Shown: positions 51,536 to 60,368 of the stretch, in pieces
How positions within the stretch are numbered: position 1 is the first letter of the stretch
Layout: the number at the start of each line of letters is the position of its first letter
Source: Acrocarpospora phusangensis
Lineage (GTDB): Bacteria; Actinomycetota; Actinomycetes; Streptosporangiales; Streptosporangiaceae
NCBI RefSeq assembly: GCF_016862995.1
Contig: NZ_BOOA01000032.1
Location: forward strand, 1 to 64,000
Length of the DNA: 64,000 bases
Reading direction: 5' to 3'
Program-made: the position numbers and the translations under genes
Notes under the pieces: generated by a model
Database searches by the model: none
What the model saw: only the letters and a program-made list of their open reading frames with translations
What the model was told of the DNA's origin: nothing

Positions 51536-51541
51536 ATCCTA
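51536..51541 (-). promoter_or_regulatory. -10-like element of the MarR gene, leaderless layout
   Basis: TAGGAT on the minus strand ends 6 nt before the ATG at 51529. The adjacent inverted-repeat arm occupies the spacer. Confidence 0.5.
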
Positions 51542-51585
51542 CCAACTAGTCCCGTTCCGGATAATCTGCGAACGGGACTAGTTGG
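51542..51585. promoter_or_regulatory. 16-bp inverted repeat, MarR operator and/or terminator
   Basis: CCAACTAGTCCCGTTC (51542-51557) and its perfect inverse (51570-51585) are separated by 12 nt. Each arm contains TAGTCCCGT, and a copy TAGTTCCGT precedes the MFS gene, so operator function is favoured. The hairpin may also end transcription of the SGNH gene whose stop is at 51600. Confidence 0.65.
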
Positions 51586-51599
51586 GTCTTCGGGAGGGT

Positions 51600-53012
51600 T
51601 TAGTCGAAGCCGAAGCCCCACGGGAGCGGCTCCCGCTTGAAGAGCCGGCTCGGGAACGCGTCGGCGATCGCCTTGTAGCCGGTCGGGTTCAGGTGCAGGC
51701 GGTCGCCCGTGTCGTACGCGGGCAGCAGCTGGCGGGGGTTGGCCGGGTCACGCGTGGCCTTGTCGAGGTCGACCACGGCGTCGAACCTGCGGCTGGTGCG
51801 GATCCAGTCGTTGACGGCCTGCCGGGACGCCTCGCGGAGGCCCGCCGGGTCGTCGTAGGAGGTGTTGCCGCCGAAGGGCGTGATCGTCGCGCCGTACACG
51901 CGGATGCCCTTGGCGCGGGCCCGGACGATCATCTGGTCGTAGGCCGTGATCAGGTCGGCCACCACGCGCTGCTGGGCGGCCTCGCTGGCCTCGGCCGTGC
52001 CGATGTCGTTGACGCCCTCGAACACGATCAGCCACTCGACGCCGCTCTGCGCCAGCACGTCGCGGTCCACGCGGCCCTGGGCGTTGGGCCCGAGGCCGTC
52101 GTTGAGCACGCGGTTGCCGCCGGCGGCCTGGTTGAGCACCGCCACGTTCGACGTGTCGTGCCGGGACTGCAGGCGGTCGAGCATCTGGTCGGGCCAGCGG
52201 TCGTTCCCGTTGGTCGTGGAGCCGCGCCCGTCGGTGAGCGAGTCGCCCAGGATGGCCACCGCCGCCGTCGAGTCCTTCGACCAGACCTCCAGCCCGCTCA
52301 GGAAGTACCAGTGGTCGGTACGGGTGGACCCGACCAGGTCCGCCGCCCCGGCGTGGTCCCCGGCCAGCAGCCACGACGAGGTCCTGGACCCGGGGTGGGA
52401 GGTGATGTTGTTGGACGCCTGCCCCTCGGCCAGGTACGTGGTCACGGTGAGGTTGGACCTGGGGGCGATGGTGAAGTTGAGCGGGTCGGAGACGATCTGC
52501 GCCCCCACCGGGACGGACACGGAGGTCCGGCCGCTGAAGGTCACCGGCTTCACGCTCTCCGGCACGATCGCGCTGACGCCGGCCTGCCCGCCGGCCGGGA
52601 GCGCGACGGTGACCTTGGTGATGGGCAGCGCCGTGCCGCCGAAGGCGTTGGAGAAGCGCAGCCGGATCTGCTGGCCGCCGACCGAGGTGTGCAGGGTCTG
52701 CCGCAGCGTGGCGTTGGCCATCACCAGGTTGTCCTGCGTGAACGGCGCGGGCGGCATGTTGCCGGGTTCGGTCAGCTGCGGCATCGACACCCAGGTGTTG
52801 ACCCAGTGGCCGTCCATCTTCGGCTTGACGCGCCCGCCGAAGGGATCGGTCGTACGGCCTTCGGCGCCTAACGCGCTGAGCGCGGGGGAGACCATGACGA
52901 CGGCGATCGCGATGATCGCGGCGATCACCGTCCTGGTCAGTTGCGACATTCTTTCGGCGGGCTGCGTGAGCGCGGCCAGGCGCCGGGGGGAGTGCAAAGG
53001 TGGAGCATTCAT
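51600..53012 (-). CDS. Secreted SGNH/GDSL hydrolase
   Basis: A 470-residue secreted esterase-type protein. A hydrophobic signal segment (TVIAAIIAIAVVMVSPALSALG) ends near residue 50. A beta-rich N-terminal domain precedes the SGNH hydrolase: block I AVAILGDSLTDG (Ser), block II Gly in LNQAAGGNRVLN, block III FEGVNDIG (Asn), and block V DRLHLNPTGY (Asp, His). Substrates may be acyl or acetyl esters in the cell wall or polysaccharides. The ATG at 53012 follows ggagga. Confidence 0.9.
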   Translation of the reverse strand: MNAPPLHSPRRLAALTQPAERMSQLTRTVIAAIIAIAVVMVSPALSALGAEGRTTDPFGGRVKPKMDGHWVNTWVSMPQLTEPGNMPPAPFTQDNLVMANATLRQTLHTSVGGQQIRLRFSNAFGGTALPITKVTVALPAGGQAGVSAIVPESVKPVTFSGRTSVSVPVGAQIVSDPLNFTIAPRSNLTVTTYLAEGQASNNITSHPGSRTSSWLLAGDHAGAADLVGSTRTDHWYFLSGLEVWSKDSTAAVAILGDSLTDGRGSTTNGNDRWPDQMLDRLQSRHDTSNVAVLNQAAGGNRVLNDGLGPNAQGRVDRDVLAQSGVEWLIVFEGVNDIGTAEASEAAQQRVVADLITAYDQMIVRARAKGIRVYGATITPFGGNTSYDDPAGLREASRQAVNDWIRTSRRFDAVVDLDKATRDPANPRQLLPAYDTGDRLHLNPTGYKAIADAFPSRLFKREPLPWGFGFD

Positions 53013-53503
53013 CGCTGGTCCTCCATCAAATCTGGTCCTGACGACGATCGGCCCTCGAAACATTTCTGGTCAGTCCAGAAATATTTCGGGGGCAACGTAC
53101 GTCGCTTTGATCACCGGGTCAATGGGGTCCACACGGGTGCGGCAGGGTTCGAAGGGGTCGTGCCTGCGGGGCTTCCGGGGCGGGAACCGTGTGCTGCCTC
53201 GGCTCCCGGCGCGAGGACGGGCCCGATCGGGACCCGCCGATCGGGGGATGGAAAATTCTCGCGGCGTGAAACATTCACCCGCTGGCAGAGCATCCTGAAT
53301 ACGGATATTTCGCCTGATTAAACATTCGGGTGTTATTGATTTTCCCGGGCGGAGCGCGCAGGTATTCGGCCGGTCATCAGCGGTCCAAGGTCACGCCGGG
53401 CGGCCATTCTCCGGACGGGAGCCGTCGTATGGTCGCCGACGACGGCGATTTCGTTTCGGCGAAAACCGTAATTCACCCCATTCACGGCCGGGAGAGGACG
53501 AAC
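53013..53503. other. Divergent intergenic region
   Basis: The 491 nt between the SGNH and DUF2243 genes encode no supported protein. They contain a perfect inverted repeat ATTTCTGG-N5-CCAGAAAT at 53062-53082 near the SGNH promoter, and an AT-richer stretch at about 53250-53345 that may hold the DUF2243-ctaG promoter. Confidence 0.5.
53062..53082. promoter_or_regulatory. Candidate operator upstream of the SGNH gene
   Basis: Perfect 8-bp inverted repeat ATTTCTGG/CCAGAAAT with 5-nt spacer, about 50 nt upstream of the SGNH start. It resembles a repressor site; the regulator is unknown. Confidence 0.4.
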
Positions 53504-54034
53504 GTGACGGCGACCGGAGCGGATCAGGGGCGGCGGCTGGCCCTGCCCGGCACGATCCTGGGCGTGGGGCTGGGCGGCTTCGTCGACGGCATCATGCTCC
53601 ACCAGATCCTGCAGTGGCATCACATGCTCTCCAGCACCGACACCGACAACATCGGCGTGCGGTACTACCCGGTCGACACCATTCCCGGGCTGCGGATGAA
53701 CACGCTGTGGGACGGGTTCTTCCATGCCTTGACCTGGCTGTGCGTGCTGGCCGGGCTCGCGCTGCTGTACTCGCGGGTCACCACCTCGCGCGGCCGGGTG
53801 TGGCGGTCGCGGGCGCTGTGGGGGTGGGCGCTGGTCGGCTGGGGGGCGTTCAACCTGGTCGAAGGGGTCATCGACCACCACATCCTGGGCATCCACCATG
53901 TGCACGGCGGGCCGTACCAGCTGTGGTGGGATCTCGCGTTCCTGGTGCTGGGCGCGGTGCTGGTGGCCGCCGGATTGCTCATGCGGCGCGGCGCGCCCGC
54001 CGTCGATCTGTGCCGCGAGGCCGCGGCCCGCTGA
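53504..54034 (+). CDS. DUF2243 membrane protein
   Basis: A 176-residue protein with four transmembrane segments and the DUF2243 signature GGFVDGIMLHQILQWHHMLS..., with many His residues (VEGVIDHHILGIHHVHGG) that could bind metal or heme. The GTG at 53504 follows gggagagga. Its stop overlaps the next gene's ATG by 1 nt. It is often found next to CtaG-like genes, as here. Confidence 0.85.
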   Translation: MTATGADQGRRLALPGTILGVGLGGFVDGIMLHQILQWHHMLSSTDTDNIGVRYYPVDTIPGLRMNTLWDGFFHALTWLCVLAGLALLYSRVTTSRGRVWRSRALWGWALVGWGAFNLVEGVIDHHILGIHHVHGGPYQLWWDLAFLVLGAVLVAAGLLMRRGAPAVDLCREAAAR

Positions 54035-54795
54035 TGCACGAGCACCATCACGCCGGGTCGTCCGCCTGGCTGCCGCTCGCGGTGCTCGCCCTGGTGGCGA
54101 GTGCCTATCTGCTGGCGGTGAGCCGTCAGGACCGGCCGTGGAACCGGTGGCGTACGGCGAGTTTCACCACCGGGCTGGTCCTGCTGGCCGTCGCGCTGAC
54201 CGGGCCGGTCGCCACGCTGGCCGCCGCCGACTTCCGCGGGCACATGCTGCAACATCTGCTGATCGGCATGCTCGCCCCGCTGGCGCTCGTGCTGGGCGCG
54301 CCGGTCACCCTGCTCCTGCGTACGCTGCCGCCCGCCCAGGGACGCCGCGTCGGCGCGCTCCTCCGGAGCAGGGCCGTGCATCTGCTGGCCAACCCGTGGA
54401 CCGCCCTGGCGCTCAGCGTCGGCGGCATGGTCGTGCTGTACTGCACGCCGCTCTACCGGGCCGCCTCCGGGAGCGCGCTCGCCCACCACGTGGTGCACGC
54501 GCATTTCCTGCTGTCCGGGTACCTGTTCGCCTGGGTGATCGCCGGCCCCGACCCGGCGCCGCGCCGCCCGTCCGTGCCGCTGCGCCTGGCGGTGATGGCG
54601 GTGGCGGTCGCCGTACACGCCACGCTGTCCCAGCTCATGTACGCCGGGCTGTTCGTCGACGTGCCGGTCCCCGGCGACCAGCTGCGTGGCGCGGCCGAGC
54701 TGATGTACTACGGCGGCGACATCGCCGAACTGCTGCTGGCCTTCGCCCTCGTCAGCGCGTGGCGGCCGGTCCGCCCGGCGATCCGGGCACACTGA
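54034..54795 (+). CDS. CtaG-like (caa3-type) cytochrome c oxidase assembly protein
   Basis: A 253-residue membrane protein with seven transmembrane helices and the CtaG_caa3 pattern HMLQHLLIGMLAPLALVLGAPVTLLLR and HHVVHAHFLLSGYLFAWVIAG..., plus MYYGGDIAELLLAFAL. The family assists copper insertion into cytochrome oxidase in Bacillus; here it is paired with DUF2243 and may be a membrane metal or oxidase maturation factor. The 3' end overlaps the convergent SGNH gene by 44 nt. Confidence 0.87.
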   Translation: MHEHHHAGSSAWLPLAVLALVASAYLLAVSRQDRPWNRWRTASFTTGLVLLAVALTGPVATLAAADFRGHMLQHLLIGMLAPLALVLGAPVTLLLRTLPPAQGRRVGALLRSRAVHLLANPWTALALSVGGMVVLYCTPLYRAASGSALAHHVVHAHFLLSGYLFAWVIAGPDPAPRRPSVPLRLAVMAVAVAVHATLSQLMYAGLFVDVPVPGDQLRGAAELMYYGGDIAELLLAFALVSAWRPVRPAIRAH

Positions 54796-55561
54796 GGGGC
54801 AGCAGCTCCGGGCGCTTGGCCGTACGGCCGTCGCCCGAGGAGCGGCCGCGCAGGCGGCGGCCGAGCCAGGGTCCCAGGAAGGTGGCCGCCCAGCGCACTT
54901 CGACGGCCGCCGCGCCCAACCCGGTGGGGGTGCGGACGGGCGGCAGGGGGTGGGTCCAGGAGTCGTCGCTGCCGGGCAGCTGGAGCGCGTGCGCGATGGC
55001 CGCCGCGATCCGGGCGTGGCCGAGCGGACTGGCGTGGAGCCGGTCGCTGCTCCACAGGCGGGGATCGGTGACCACGTCGTGGACGGAGGTCTCCGCGACG
55101 GCCACCCCGTGCCGGGCGGCGGCGGCCCGGATGCGGTCGTTGAGCGCGGTGACGCGGGCGCTGATCGGCCGGGCCAGCGGGGTGATCCTCGCCACGTCGG
55201 GAAAGGTGACGGTGGCCACCCGGGCGCCCTGGGCGGTGAGCGCGGCGAACATCGCCTCCAGATGGCCGGCCACCTCGTCGGCGTCGAACCGGCGGCGCAG
55301 CATGTCGTTGACCCCGGAGACGACCGTGGCCAGATCGGGGCGCAGAGCCAGGGCCGGTTCGAGCTGTCCCGCGTGGATCTGGGCGGAGGTCTGCCCCCGT
55401 ACGGCCAGGTTGGCGTACTGGAGGGCGGGACTGGTCACGGCGAGCTGCTCGGCGAGCCGGTCGGCCCACCCGCGCAGGCCGGTGGCGTCGTCGCCGTCGC
55501 CGAGTCCTTCGGTCTGGCTGTCGCCCAAGGCGACGTAGCGCAGGTACTCACCGCCCGGCAT
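54752..55561 (-). CDS. Cytoplasmic SGNH hydrolase
   Basis: A 269-residue SGNH hydrolase with no signal peptide: block I YVALGDSQTEGLGDGD (Ser), block II NLAVRGQTS (Gly), block III VVSGVNDMLRR (Asn), block V DRLHASPLGHARI (Asp, His). It resembles actinobacterial lipases and acetyl esterases. ATG at 55561 with ggagagga upstream. Convergent with the CtaG-like gene. Confidence 0.9.
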   Translation of the reverse strand: MPGGEYLRYVALGDSQTEGLGDGDDATGLRGWADRLAEQLAVTSPALQYANLAVRGQTSAQIHAGQLEPALALRPDLATVVSGVNDMLRRRFDADEVAGHLEAMFAALTAQGARVATVTFPDVARITPLARPISARVTALNDRIRAAAARHGVAVAETSVHDVVTDPRLWSSDRLHASPLGHARIAAAIAHALQLPGSDDSWTHPLPPVRTPTGLGAAAVEVRWAATFLGPWLGRRLRGRSSGDGRTAKRPELLPLSVPGSPGGPAATR

Positions 55562-55662
55562 GTGCCGTCCTCTCCGCAGTTCGGCCTGCCATTTTAGGGA
55601 TCGATCAACGCCCGGGCCACGGGCGGGGCACCTCACGGGGCGCACCGACGAATATTTTTGTC

Positions 55663-55692
55663 TTGACATGTTCAGTTGTCGGTGGCTACGGT
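55663..55692 (+). promoter_or_regulatory. Leaderless promoter of the ArsR-SRPBCC operon, with shared operator
   Basis: TTGACA (55663-55668), 18-nt spacer, TACGGT (55687-55692), then 6 nt to the ATG at 55699. The spacer holds ACATGTTCAGTTGTCGG, similar to ACAGATTTATTTGTCGG before the paralogous gene at 60956. Confidence 0.7.
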
Positions 55693-55698
55693 GAAGCC

Positions 55699-56313
55699 AT
55701 GTTCGACGTGGAAGTCATCGAGAGAGCCGAGGCCGCGGAGGTGGCACTCGCACCGATCCGGGCGCGGCTGCTGGCCCTGCTGGCCGAGCCGCACTCGGCG
55801 ACCAGCCTGGCGGCCGTCCTCGGCCTCCCCAGGCAGAAGGTCAACTACCACCTCAAGACCCTCGAGTCGCACGGCCTGGCCGAACTGGTCGGGGAGCGCC
55901 GCAAGGGCAACGTCACCGAGCGGGTGCTGCGGGCCACCGCCGCCTCGTTCGTGATCTCACCGGCGGCGCTGGCCGGCGTGCAGCCCGACCCGGAGCGCGC
56001 GCCCGACCGGCTCTCCGCCCGCTGGCTGCTGGCCGTTGCCGCGCGGCTGGTCAAGGAGGTCGGCCAGCTCGTCACCGCCGCCCGCGCCGGCAGGCCGGTC
56101 GCCACGTTCGCGCTCGACGGCACGGTGCGGTTCACCTCGGCCTCCGACCGGGCCGCCTTCGTGGCGGAGCTGACCGGCGCGGTCGGCGCGCTGGTGCGCC
56201 GCTACCACGACGAGAACGCCCCCGGCGGACGCGACCACCGCGTCGTCGTCGCCATCCATCCGAGCATCAAGCAGCCCGAGCACCCCGAGAACACTGAAAC
56301 CAAGGAGTCCTGA
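55699..56313 (+). CDS. Winged-helix regulator, ArsR-like
   Basis: A 204-residue regulator: APIRARLLALLAEPHSATSLAAVLGLPRQKVNYHLKTLESHGLAELVGERRKGNVTERVLRATA, then a C-terminal domain (VATFALDGTVRFTSASDRAAFVAELTGAV) that may dimerise or bind a ligand. It is a close paralogue of the gene at 60369-60956. The downstream SRPBCC gene starts 1 nt after its stop and is probably its target and partner. Confidence 0.88.
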   Translation: MFDVEVIERAEAAEVALAPIRARLLALLAEPHSATSLAAVLGLPRQKVNYHLKTLESHGLAELVGERRKGNVTERVLRATAASFVISPAALAGVQPDPERAPDRLSARWLLAVAARLVKEVGQLVTAARAGRPVATFALDGTVRFTSASDRAAFVAELTGAVGALVRRYHDENAPGGRDHRVVVAIHPSIKQPEHPENTETKES

Positions 56314-56314
56314 A

Positions 56315-57070
56315 ATGTCGCACGAATTTGAGCTGATCCACGACGTCGAGCTCGAGGCCACCCCCGACCAGGTCTGGGAGGCCATCGCCACCGGACCGGG
56401 CATCGACTCCTGGTTCATGGGCCGCAACGAGATCGAGCCCCGCGAGGGCGGCGCCACCCACATGACGATGCCCGGCTTCTCCGGCGGGTCCACGATCACC
56501 GCGTGGGAGCCCGGCCGCCGCTTCGCCCACCGCGCCGAACCGGCCGAGGACGGCTCCTTCATGGCCTTCGAGTACCTCATCGAGGGCCGCGGCGGCTCCG
56601 CGGCCACGCTGCGCATGGTCCACAGCGGCGTCCTGGCCGGTGACTGGGAGGCCCAGTACGACGCGCTCCGCAAGGGCAACCCCCTCTACCTGCGCTCCCT
56701 GGCCCAGTACCTCAAGCACTTCCCCGGCCGTACGGGCGTGCCGGTGACCGTGTTCGGCTCGCCGCAGCCCGACCAGGACACGGCCTGGACGGCGGTCACC
56801 CGCGCCGCCGGGCTGTCCAAGGACGTCCGCGAGGGCGACGAGGCGCACTTCACGGCCGGGGGCGAGCGGATCGACGGCGTGGTCGACACGGTGCTGGCGC
56901 CGACCTTCCTGGGCGTGCGCACCGAGGACGCGCTGCTGCGCTTCGTCGGCGGCGGCGGGATGATCCTTACCGGCCACCACCTCTTCGGCGACGTGGACGC
57001 GGAGACCGCCGAGCGCGTCTGGGGCGAGTGGCTCGCCGCGGCGCTGGCCGGGGACGGAGCGGACCGGTGA
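56315..57070 (+). CDS. SRPBCC (AHSA1-like) protein
   Basis: A 251-residue START-like/SRPBCC protein: EFELIHDVELEATPDQVWEAIATGPGIDSWFMG, TMPGFSGGSTITAWEPGRRFAHR and FEYLIEGRGGSAATLRMVHSGVL. The pocket probably binds a small hydrophobic ligand. The start has aaggagt upstream. Regulator-SRPBCC pairs of this type are common in actinobacteria; the ligand is unknown. Confidence 0.85.
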   Translation: MSHEFELIHDVELEATPDQVWEAIATGPGIDSWFMGRNEIEPREGGATHMTMPGFSGGSTITAWEPGRRFAHRAEPAEDGSFMAFEYLIEGRGGSAATLRMVHSGVLAGDWEAQYDALRKGNPLYLRSLAQYLKHFPGRTGVPVTVFGSPQPDQDTAWTAVTRAAGLSKDVREGDEAHFTAGGERIDGVVDTVLAPTFLGVRTEDALLRFVGGGGMILTGHHLFGDVDAETAERVWGEWLAAALAGDGADR

Positions 57071-57104
57071 GGCATAACCCCTGGGCCGGCCGGCATCGTC
57101 ACGC

Positions 57105-58253
57105 TCAGGGGTAGGCGGCGAGGAAGAGGAACGCCGCGCAGATGGACAGGTGCACGGTGGCCTGCAGGACGGTGGCGCGGCCGGGCATGACGGTCAGGAC
57201 GCCGACGCCCGCGGTGAGCGCGAGCAGCACGATCTGGGTGGGGCCGAGGCCGAGCAGCAGCGGCCCTTCGAGCCAGATGGAGGCGATCGCGATGGCCGGG
57301 ATGGTCAGGCCGATGCTGGCCATGGCCGAGCCGAGCGCCAGGTTGAGGCTGATCTGCACCCGGTCGCGGCGGGCGTTGCGGACCGCGGCCAGGGTCTCCG
57401 GCAGCAGGATCAGCAGGGCGATGGCGACGCCGACCACGGCCTGCGGCAGCCCGGCGCCGGTGACGACCGACTCGATGGTGCCGGACTCGACCTTGGCCAG
57501 CCCGACCACGGCGACCAGCGCGGCGACGAGCAGCAGCAGGCTGGACAGCGCGGCGCGCGGCGTGGGGGCGTCGGCGTGCTCGTCCGCGGACGCCTCCAGG
57601 TCGTCGGCCGTCGGCTCGTTGTCGGGGGCGTGCCTGCCCGTACGGGCGACGGGCAGGAAGTAGTCGCGGTGCCGCACGTTCTGCACCACCACGAACAGCG
57701 CGTAGAGCACCAGCGAGGCGACGGCGGCGAACACCAGCTGAGGGCCGGTGAGTTCGGGACCGGCCGCGCCGGTGGTGAAGGTGGGCAGGACCAGGCTCAG
57801 CGCCGCGAGGGTGATGACGGTGGCCAGGGCCGCGCCCGTGCCCTCGGGGTTGAACACGGCCACCCGCCGGCGCAGCGCCGTGACCAGCAGCGACAGCCCG
57901 GCGATGCCGTTACAGGTGATCATGACGGCGGCGAACACGGTGTCGCGCGCCAGCGACGCGGTGCCCGGGCCGCCCGACAGCATCAAGGTGATGATCAGGG
58001 CGACCTCGATGATCGTCACGGCGACGGCGAGGATCAGCGAGCCGAACGGCTCCCCGACCCGGTGCGCGACCACCTCCGCGTGGTGCACCGCGGCGAGCAC
58101 GGAACCGGCCAGCAGCGCCACCACGACGATCTCGACCGGAGCGGGCAGCTCGCGCCCCCACACCGCGACCAGGGCCGCCAGGGCGAGCAGCGGCACGGCG
58201 ATGGTGGAACGATGCGGCAACGGACCAGGCGAGGCGACTGGTGGCGGCGTCAA
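57105..58253 (-). CDS. Ca2+/H+ antiporter, CaCA (ChaA-like) family
   Basis: A 382-residue CaCA family exchanger with two homologous halves. The acidic alpha repeats are GEPFGSLILAVAVTIIEVALIITLM and LNLALGSAMASIGLTIPAIAIAS, both with the Glu/Ser-rich ion site. Eleven or so transmembrane segments surround an acidic loop (NEPTADDLEASADEHADA). It exports Ca2+ or Na+ in exchange for protons. The start is uncertain: the TTG at 58253 has a gaaagg Shine-Dalgarno. Confidence 0.88.
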   Translation of the reverse strand: MTPPPVASPGPLPHRSTIAVPLLALAALVAVWGRELPAPVEIVVVALLAGSVLAAVHHAEVVAHRVGEPFGSLILAVAVTIIEVALIITLMLSGGPGTASLARDTVFAAVMITCNGIAGLSLLVTALRRRVAVFNPEGTGAALATVITLAALSLVLPTFTTGAAGPELTGPQLVFAAVASLVLYALFVVVQNVRHRDYFLPVARTGRHAPDNEPTADDLEASADEHADAPTPRAALSSLLLLVAALVAVVGLAKVESGTIESVVTGAGLPQAVVGVAIALLILLPETLAAVRNARRDRVQISLNLALGSAMASIGLTIPAIAIASIWLEGPLLLGLGPTQIVLLALTAGVGVLTVMPGRATVLQATVHLSICAAFLFLAAYP

Positions 58254-58353
58254 GGCGGGCCTTTCGGGTGCGGTGGACGACGCCCGGATTATCTCGTCAC
58301 CCGGAGGCGCGGACGGGTGGCCTGACCGGCAAGGACTGATCGTCAAATGGCAA

Positions 58354-58965
58354 TCACTTGTCTCGCCCCGCCGGGACGGCGGCGTGCTCGGCGCGGGCCG
58401 CGTACCGCTCCGCCCAGCGGATCAGGTCGGCTTTGAGCCGTACCTCGACGCGGGAGAACTCGATGACGGTGACCTCGACTCCCCACCGGCGGGTGCGTGC
58501 GCTGATCCTGGCCGACAGGCCGTCCAGGTCGTCCTCGGCCGGGCGGGTCAGCTCCGCCAGGTCGCGGGTGGCGACGTAGGCGCGGACCTCGGCCTCCGCC
58601 ACGGCCAGGGTGGCCGCGCCCGTGGAGGCCGGATTGTCCGCGTACGCGATGGGGTCGGTCACCGAGGCCAGGCCGGTGCCGTTGACGGTCACCGCGACCT
58701 CGTCCCGGGTGACGGCGTCGAGCCAGAGCAGGTCGAGACGGGTGGCGCCCAGCGGGACCCGTACGTCGCGGTCGGCGCCCGGCAGCACGGCGGCCAGACC
58801 GGGGCCCTTCACGGCGACGGGACGCCCGAACCGGAACACCACCAGGCGCTGCCCCAGCGGCACGACCCGTACGGCGCCGGCCGCGAGCACGGCCAGGACC
58901 AGCCCGGCGACCAGGCCCCAGACCAGGGGAGTGCCGGTGGCTGCCGGCAGGACGTATCCGAACAT
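58354..58965 (-). CDS. SPFH/Band 7 membrane protein
   Basis: A 203-residue slipin/stomatin-like protein: one N-terminal membrane helix (LVWGLVAGLVLAVLAAGAVRVV) followed by the SPFH domain (VPLGQRLVVFRFGRPVAVKGPGLAAVLPGADRD, then AYVATRDLAELT). It ends soon after the SPFH core, so it is shorter than full slipins. It would form oligomers at the membrane. The start at 58965 gives a 7-nt gap to gagaaggg; 58971 is the alternative. Confidence 0.85.
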   Translation of the reverse strand: MFGYVLPAATGTPLVWGLVAGLVLAVLAAGAVRVVPLGQRLVVFRFGRPVAVKGPGLAAVLPGADRDVRVPLGATRLDLLWLDAVTRDEVAVTVNGTGLASVTDPIAYADNPASTGAATLAVAEAEVRAYVATRDLAELTRPAEDDLDGLSARISARTRRWGVEVTVIEFSRVEVRLKADLIRWAERYAARAEHAAVPAGRDK

Positions 58966-59208
58966 CGTCATCTCCCTTCTCGGTCTGCTCCCAGTTTCGG
59001 CGAAACGGACAAAGGAAACCATTGGGTCCAGCACCCATCTGCGCGGGGCTGCGACATGCACATGGTCACAGTGGGTAGGGGTTTGTGACCGTCGCCGATC
59101 TGTCGGACTTGGGGGAAATATCCGGAAATATCGCCTGGTCATAACCCCCGGCGCGGCCCGTCGCGCGATCCTGGAGATTACGCCCGCGAGGACACCTGCG
59201 AGGACGGC

Positions 59209-60243
59209 ATGTCTCACCATCTCGATTCACCCCTCGCCCGCCAGGACCCCCGCCTGGACATCACCGACCTGTACGTCTTCCGCGGCGAACGGGGCACGGT
59301 CTTCGTCACCGGCCACAGCCACTCGTTCGCCGGCCAGGACATCCCCCGGGGCCTGCACCCGGACGGACGGTACGAGATCAAGATCGATGGTGACGGCGAC
59401 GCCGTCGAGGACCTGACCTACCGTTTCACCTTCGACGCCCACGACGAGCACGGCCACCAGGCCTTCCGGCTCCACCGCCTGACGGGCACGGAGGCCCGGG
59501 ACGACTCGGCCGGTGGTGAGCTGATCGCCGAAGGCCGTACCGGGACGGTCTCCGAGGTGGACGGCGGCGGACGGGTGTGGGCCGGGGAGGCCGGGGACCC
59601 GTTCTGGATCGAGCCCCACGTCCTGCACGCCGTCGGCAGGGCCTTCCACACCGGGACCGCCATCGACCTGTCGGACTGGAACCCGGCCCAGGCGAAGAAC
59701 CCGTTCGCCGGGCACACGATCTACGCCATCGTCCTGGAGATCGGCGACCGGGAACTGCTGCCGGTCGCCGGGCCCGGCCGCGAGGTCGGCGTGTGGGCGC
59801 TGACCAGCCTGGCCACCGACGACGGCGGCCTGCGCCCGGTCAACCGGGCCGGCCACCCGATGATCCACCCGCTCTTCACCCAGTTCGACGAGGACCTCGG
59901 CGACCGGCTCAACCTCAACGCGCCCGCCGAGGACCTGGCCCTCCACGGCAAGATCGTCGCCGACATGGTGGCGGGCGTCGTGGGCGCCTGCGGCACCGCC
60001 GAGGACGCTGGCTCGTACGCGCAGAGCGTCGTCAGCCGGATCTTCCCCAACGTCCTGCCCTACACCCTGGGCACCCACGCCGTGTACGGCTTCGCCGAGT
60101 GGAACGGCCGCTCACTGACCGACAACGCGCCGGACGTCATGTTCTCCTTCGCCGCCAACACACCCGTGACGATCGGCCTCACCAAGGAGTCGGTCACCTC
60201 GAAGCCCACCCACACCTTCCCGTACGTCCCGATGGTTCGCTGA
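59209..60243 (+). CDS. DUF4331 family protein
   Basis: A 344-residue protein whose start, MSHHLDSPLARQDPRLDITDLYVFRGERGTVFV, matches the DUF4331 family, as do AEDLALHGKIVADMV and LPYTLGTHAVYGFAEWNGRSLTDNAPDVMFSF. No signal peptide is visible in this copy. The function of the family is unknown. It ends next to the broken SRPBCC remnant. Confidence 0.85.
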   Translation: MSHHLDSPLARQDPRLDITDLYVFRGERGTVFVTGHSHSFAGQDIPRGLHPDGRYEIKIDGDGDAVEDLTYRFTFDAHDEHGHQAFRLHRLTGTEARDDSAGGELIAEGRTGTVSEVDGGGRVWAGEAGDPFWIEPHVLHAVGRAFHTGTAIDLSDWNPAQAKNPFAGHTIYAIVLEIGDRELLPVAGPGREVGVWALTSLATDDGGLRPVNRAGHPMIHPLFTQFDEDLGDRLNLNAPAEDLALHGKIVADMVAGVVGACGTAEDAGSYAQSVVSRIFPNVLPYTLGTHAVYGFAEWNGRSLTDNAPDVMFSFAANTPVTIGLTKESVTSKPTHTFPYVPMVR

Positions 60244-60344
60244 CCGCCGAAACGTCCGGCCATCCACGCCTCCCAGGCGGCCTGCTCCTCGCGGCCGGCG
60301 AAGTTCTGGTGGCCGAGCACGCCAAGCTCGAACGGGTGCGTCAT
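60241..60344 (-). pseudogene. Broken SRPBCC gene start
   Basis: An ATG at 60344, 24 nt after the stop of the paralogous regulator, begins MTHPFEL, as in the intact SRPBCC gene (MSHEFEL). The next residues (GVLGHQNFAGREEQAAWEAWMAGRFGGQ) are unrelated and the frame then runs antisense into the DUF4331 gene. It looks like a deletion or recombination join. Confidence 0.5.
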
Positions 60345-60368
60345 CGGGTTCCCTGCACAAGGGGGATC

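Noticed and set aside
57071-57104. ACCCCTG/CAGGGGT hairpin as a terminator
   Set aside because: The stem is short, the loop is long and part of it lies in coding sequence of the antiporter gene.
60060-60344. 94-residue protein as a real gene
   Set aside because: After 35 codons it is antisense to DUF4331 and has no coding signals of its own; only the first codons are meaningful.
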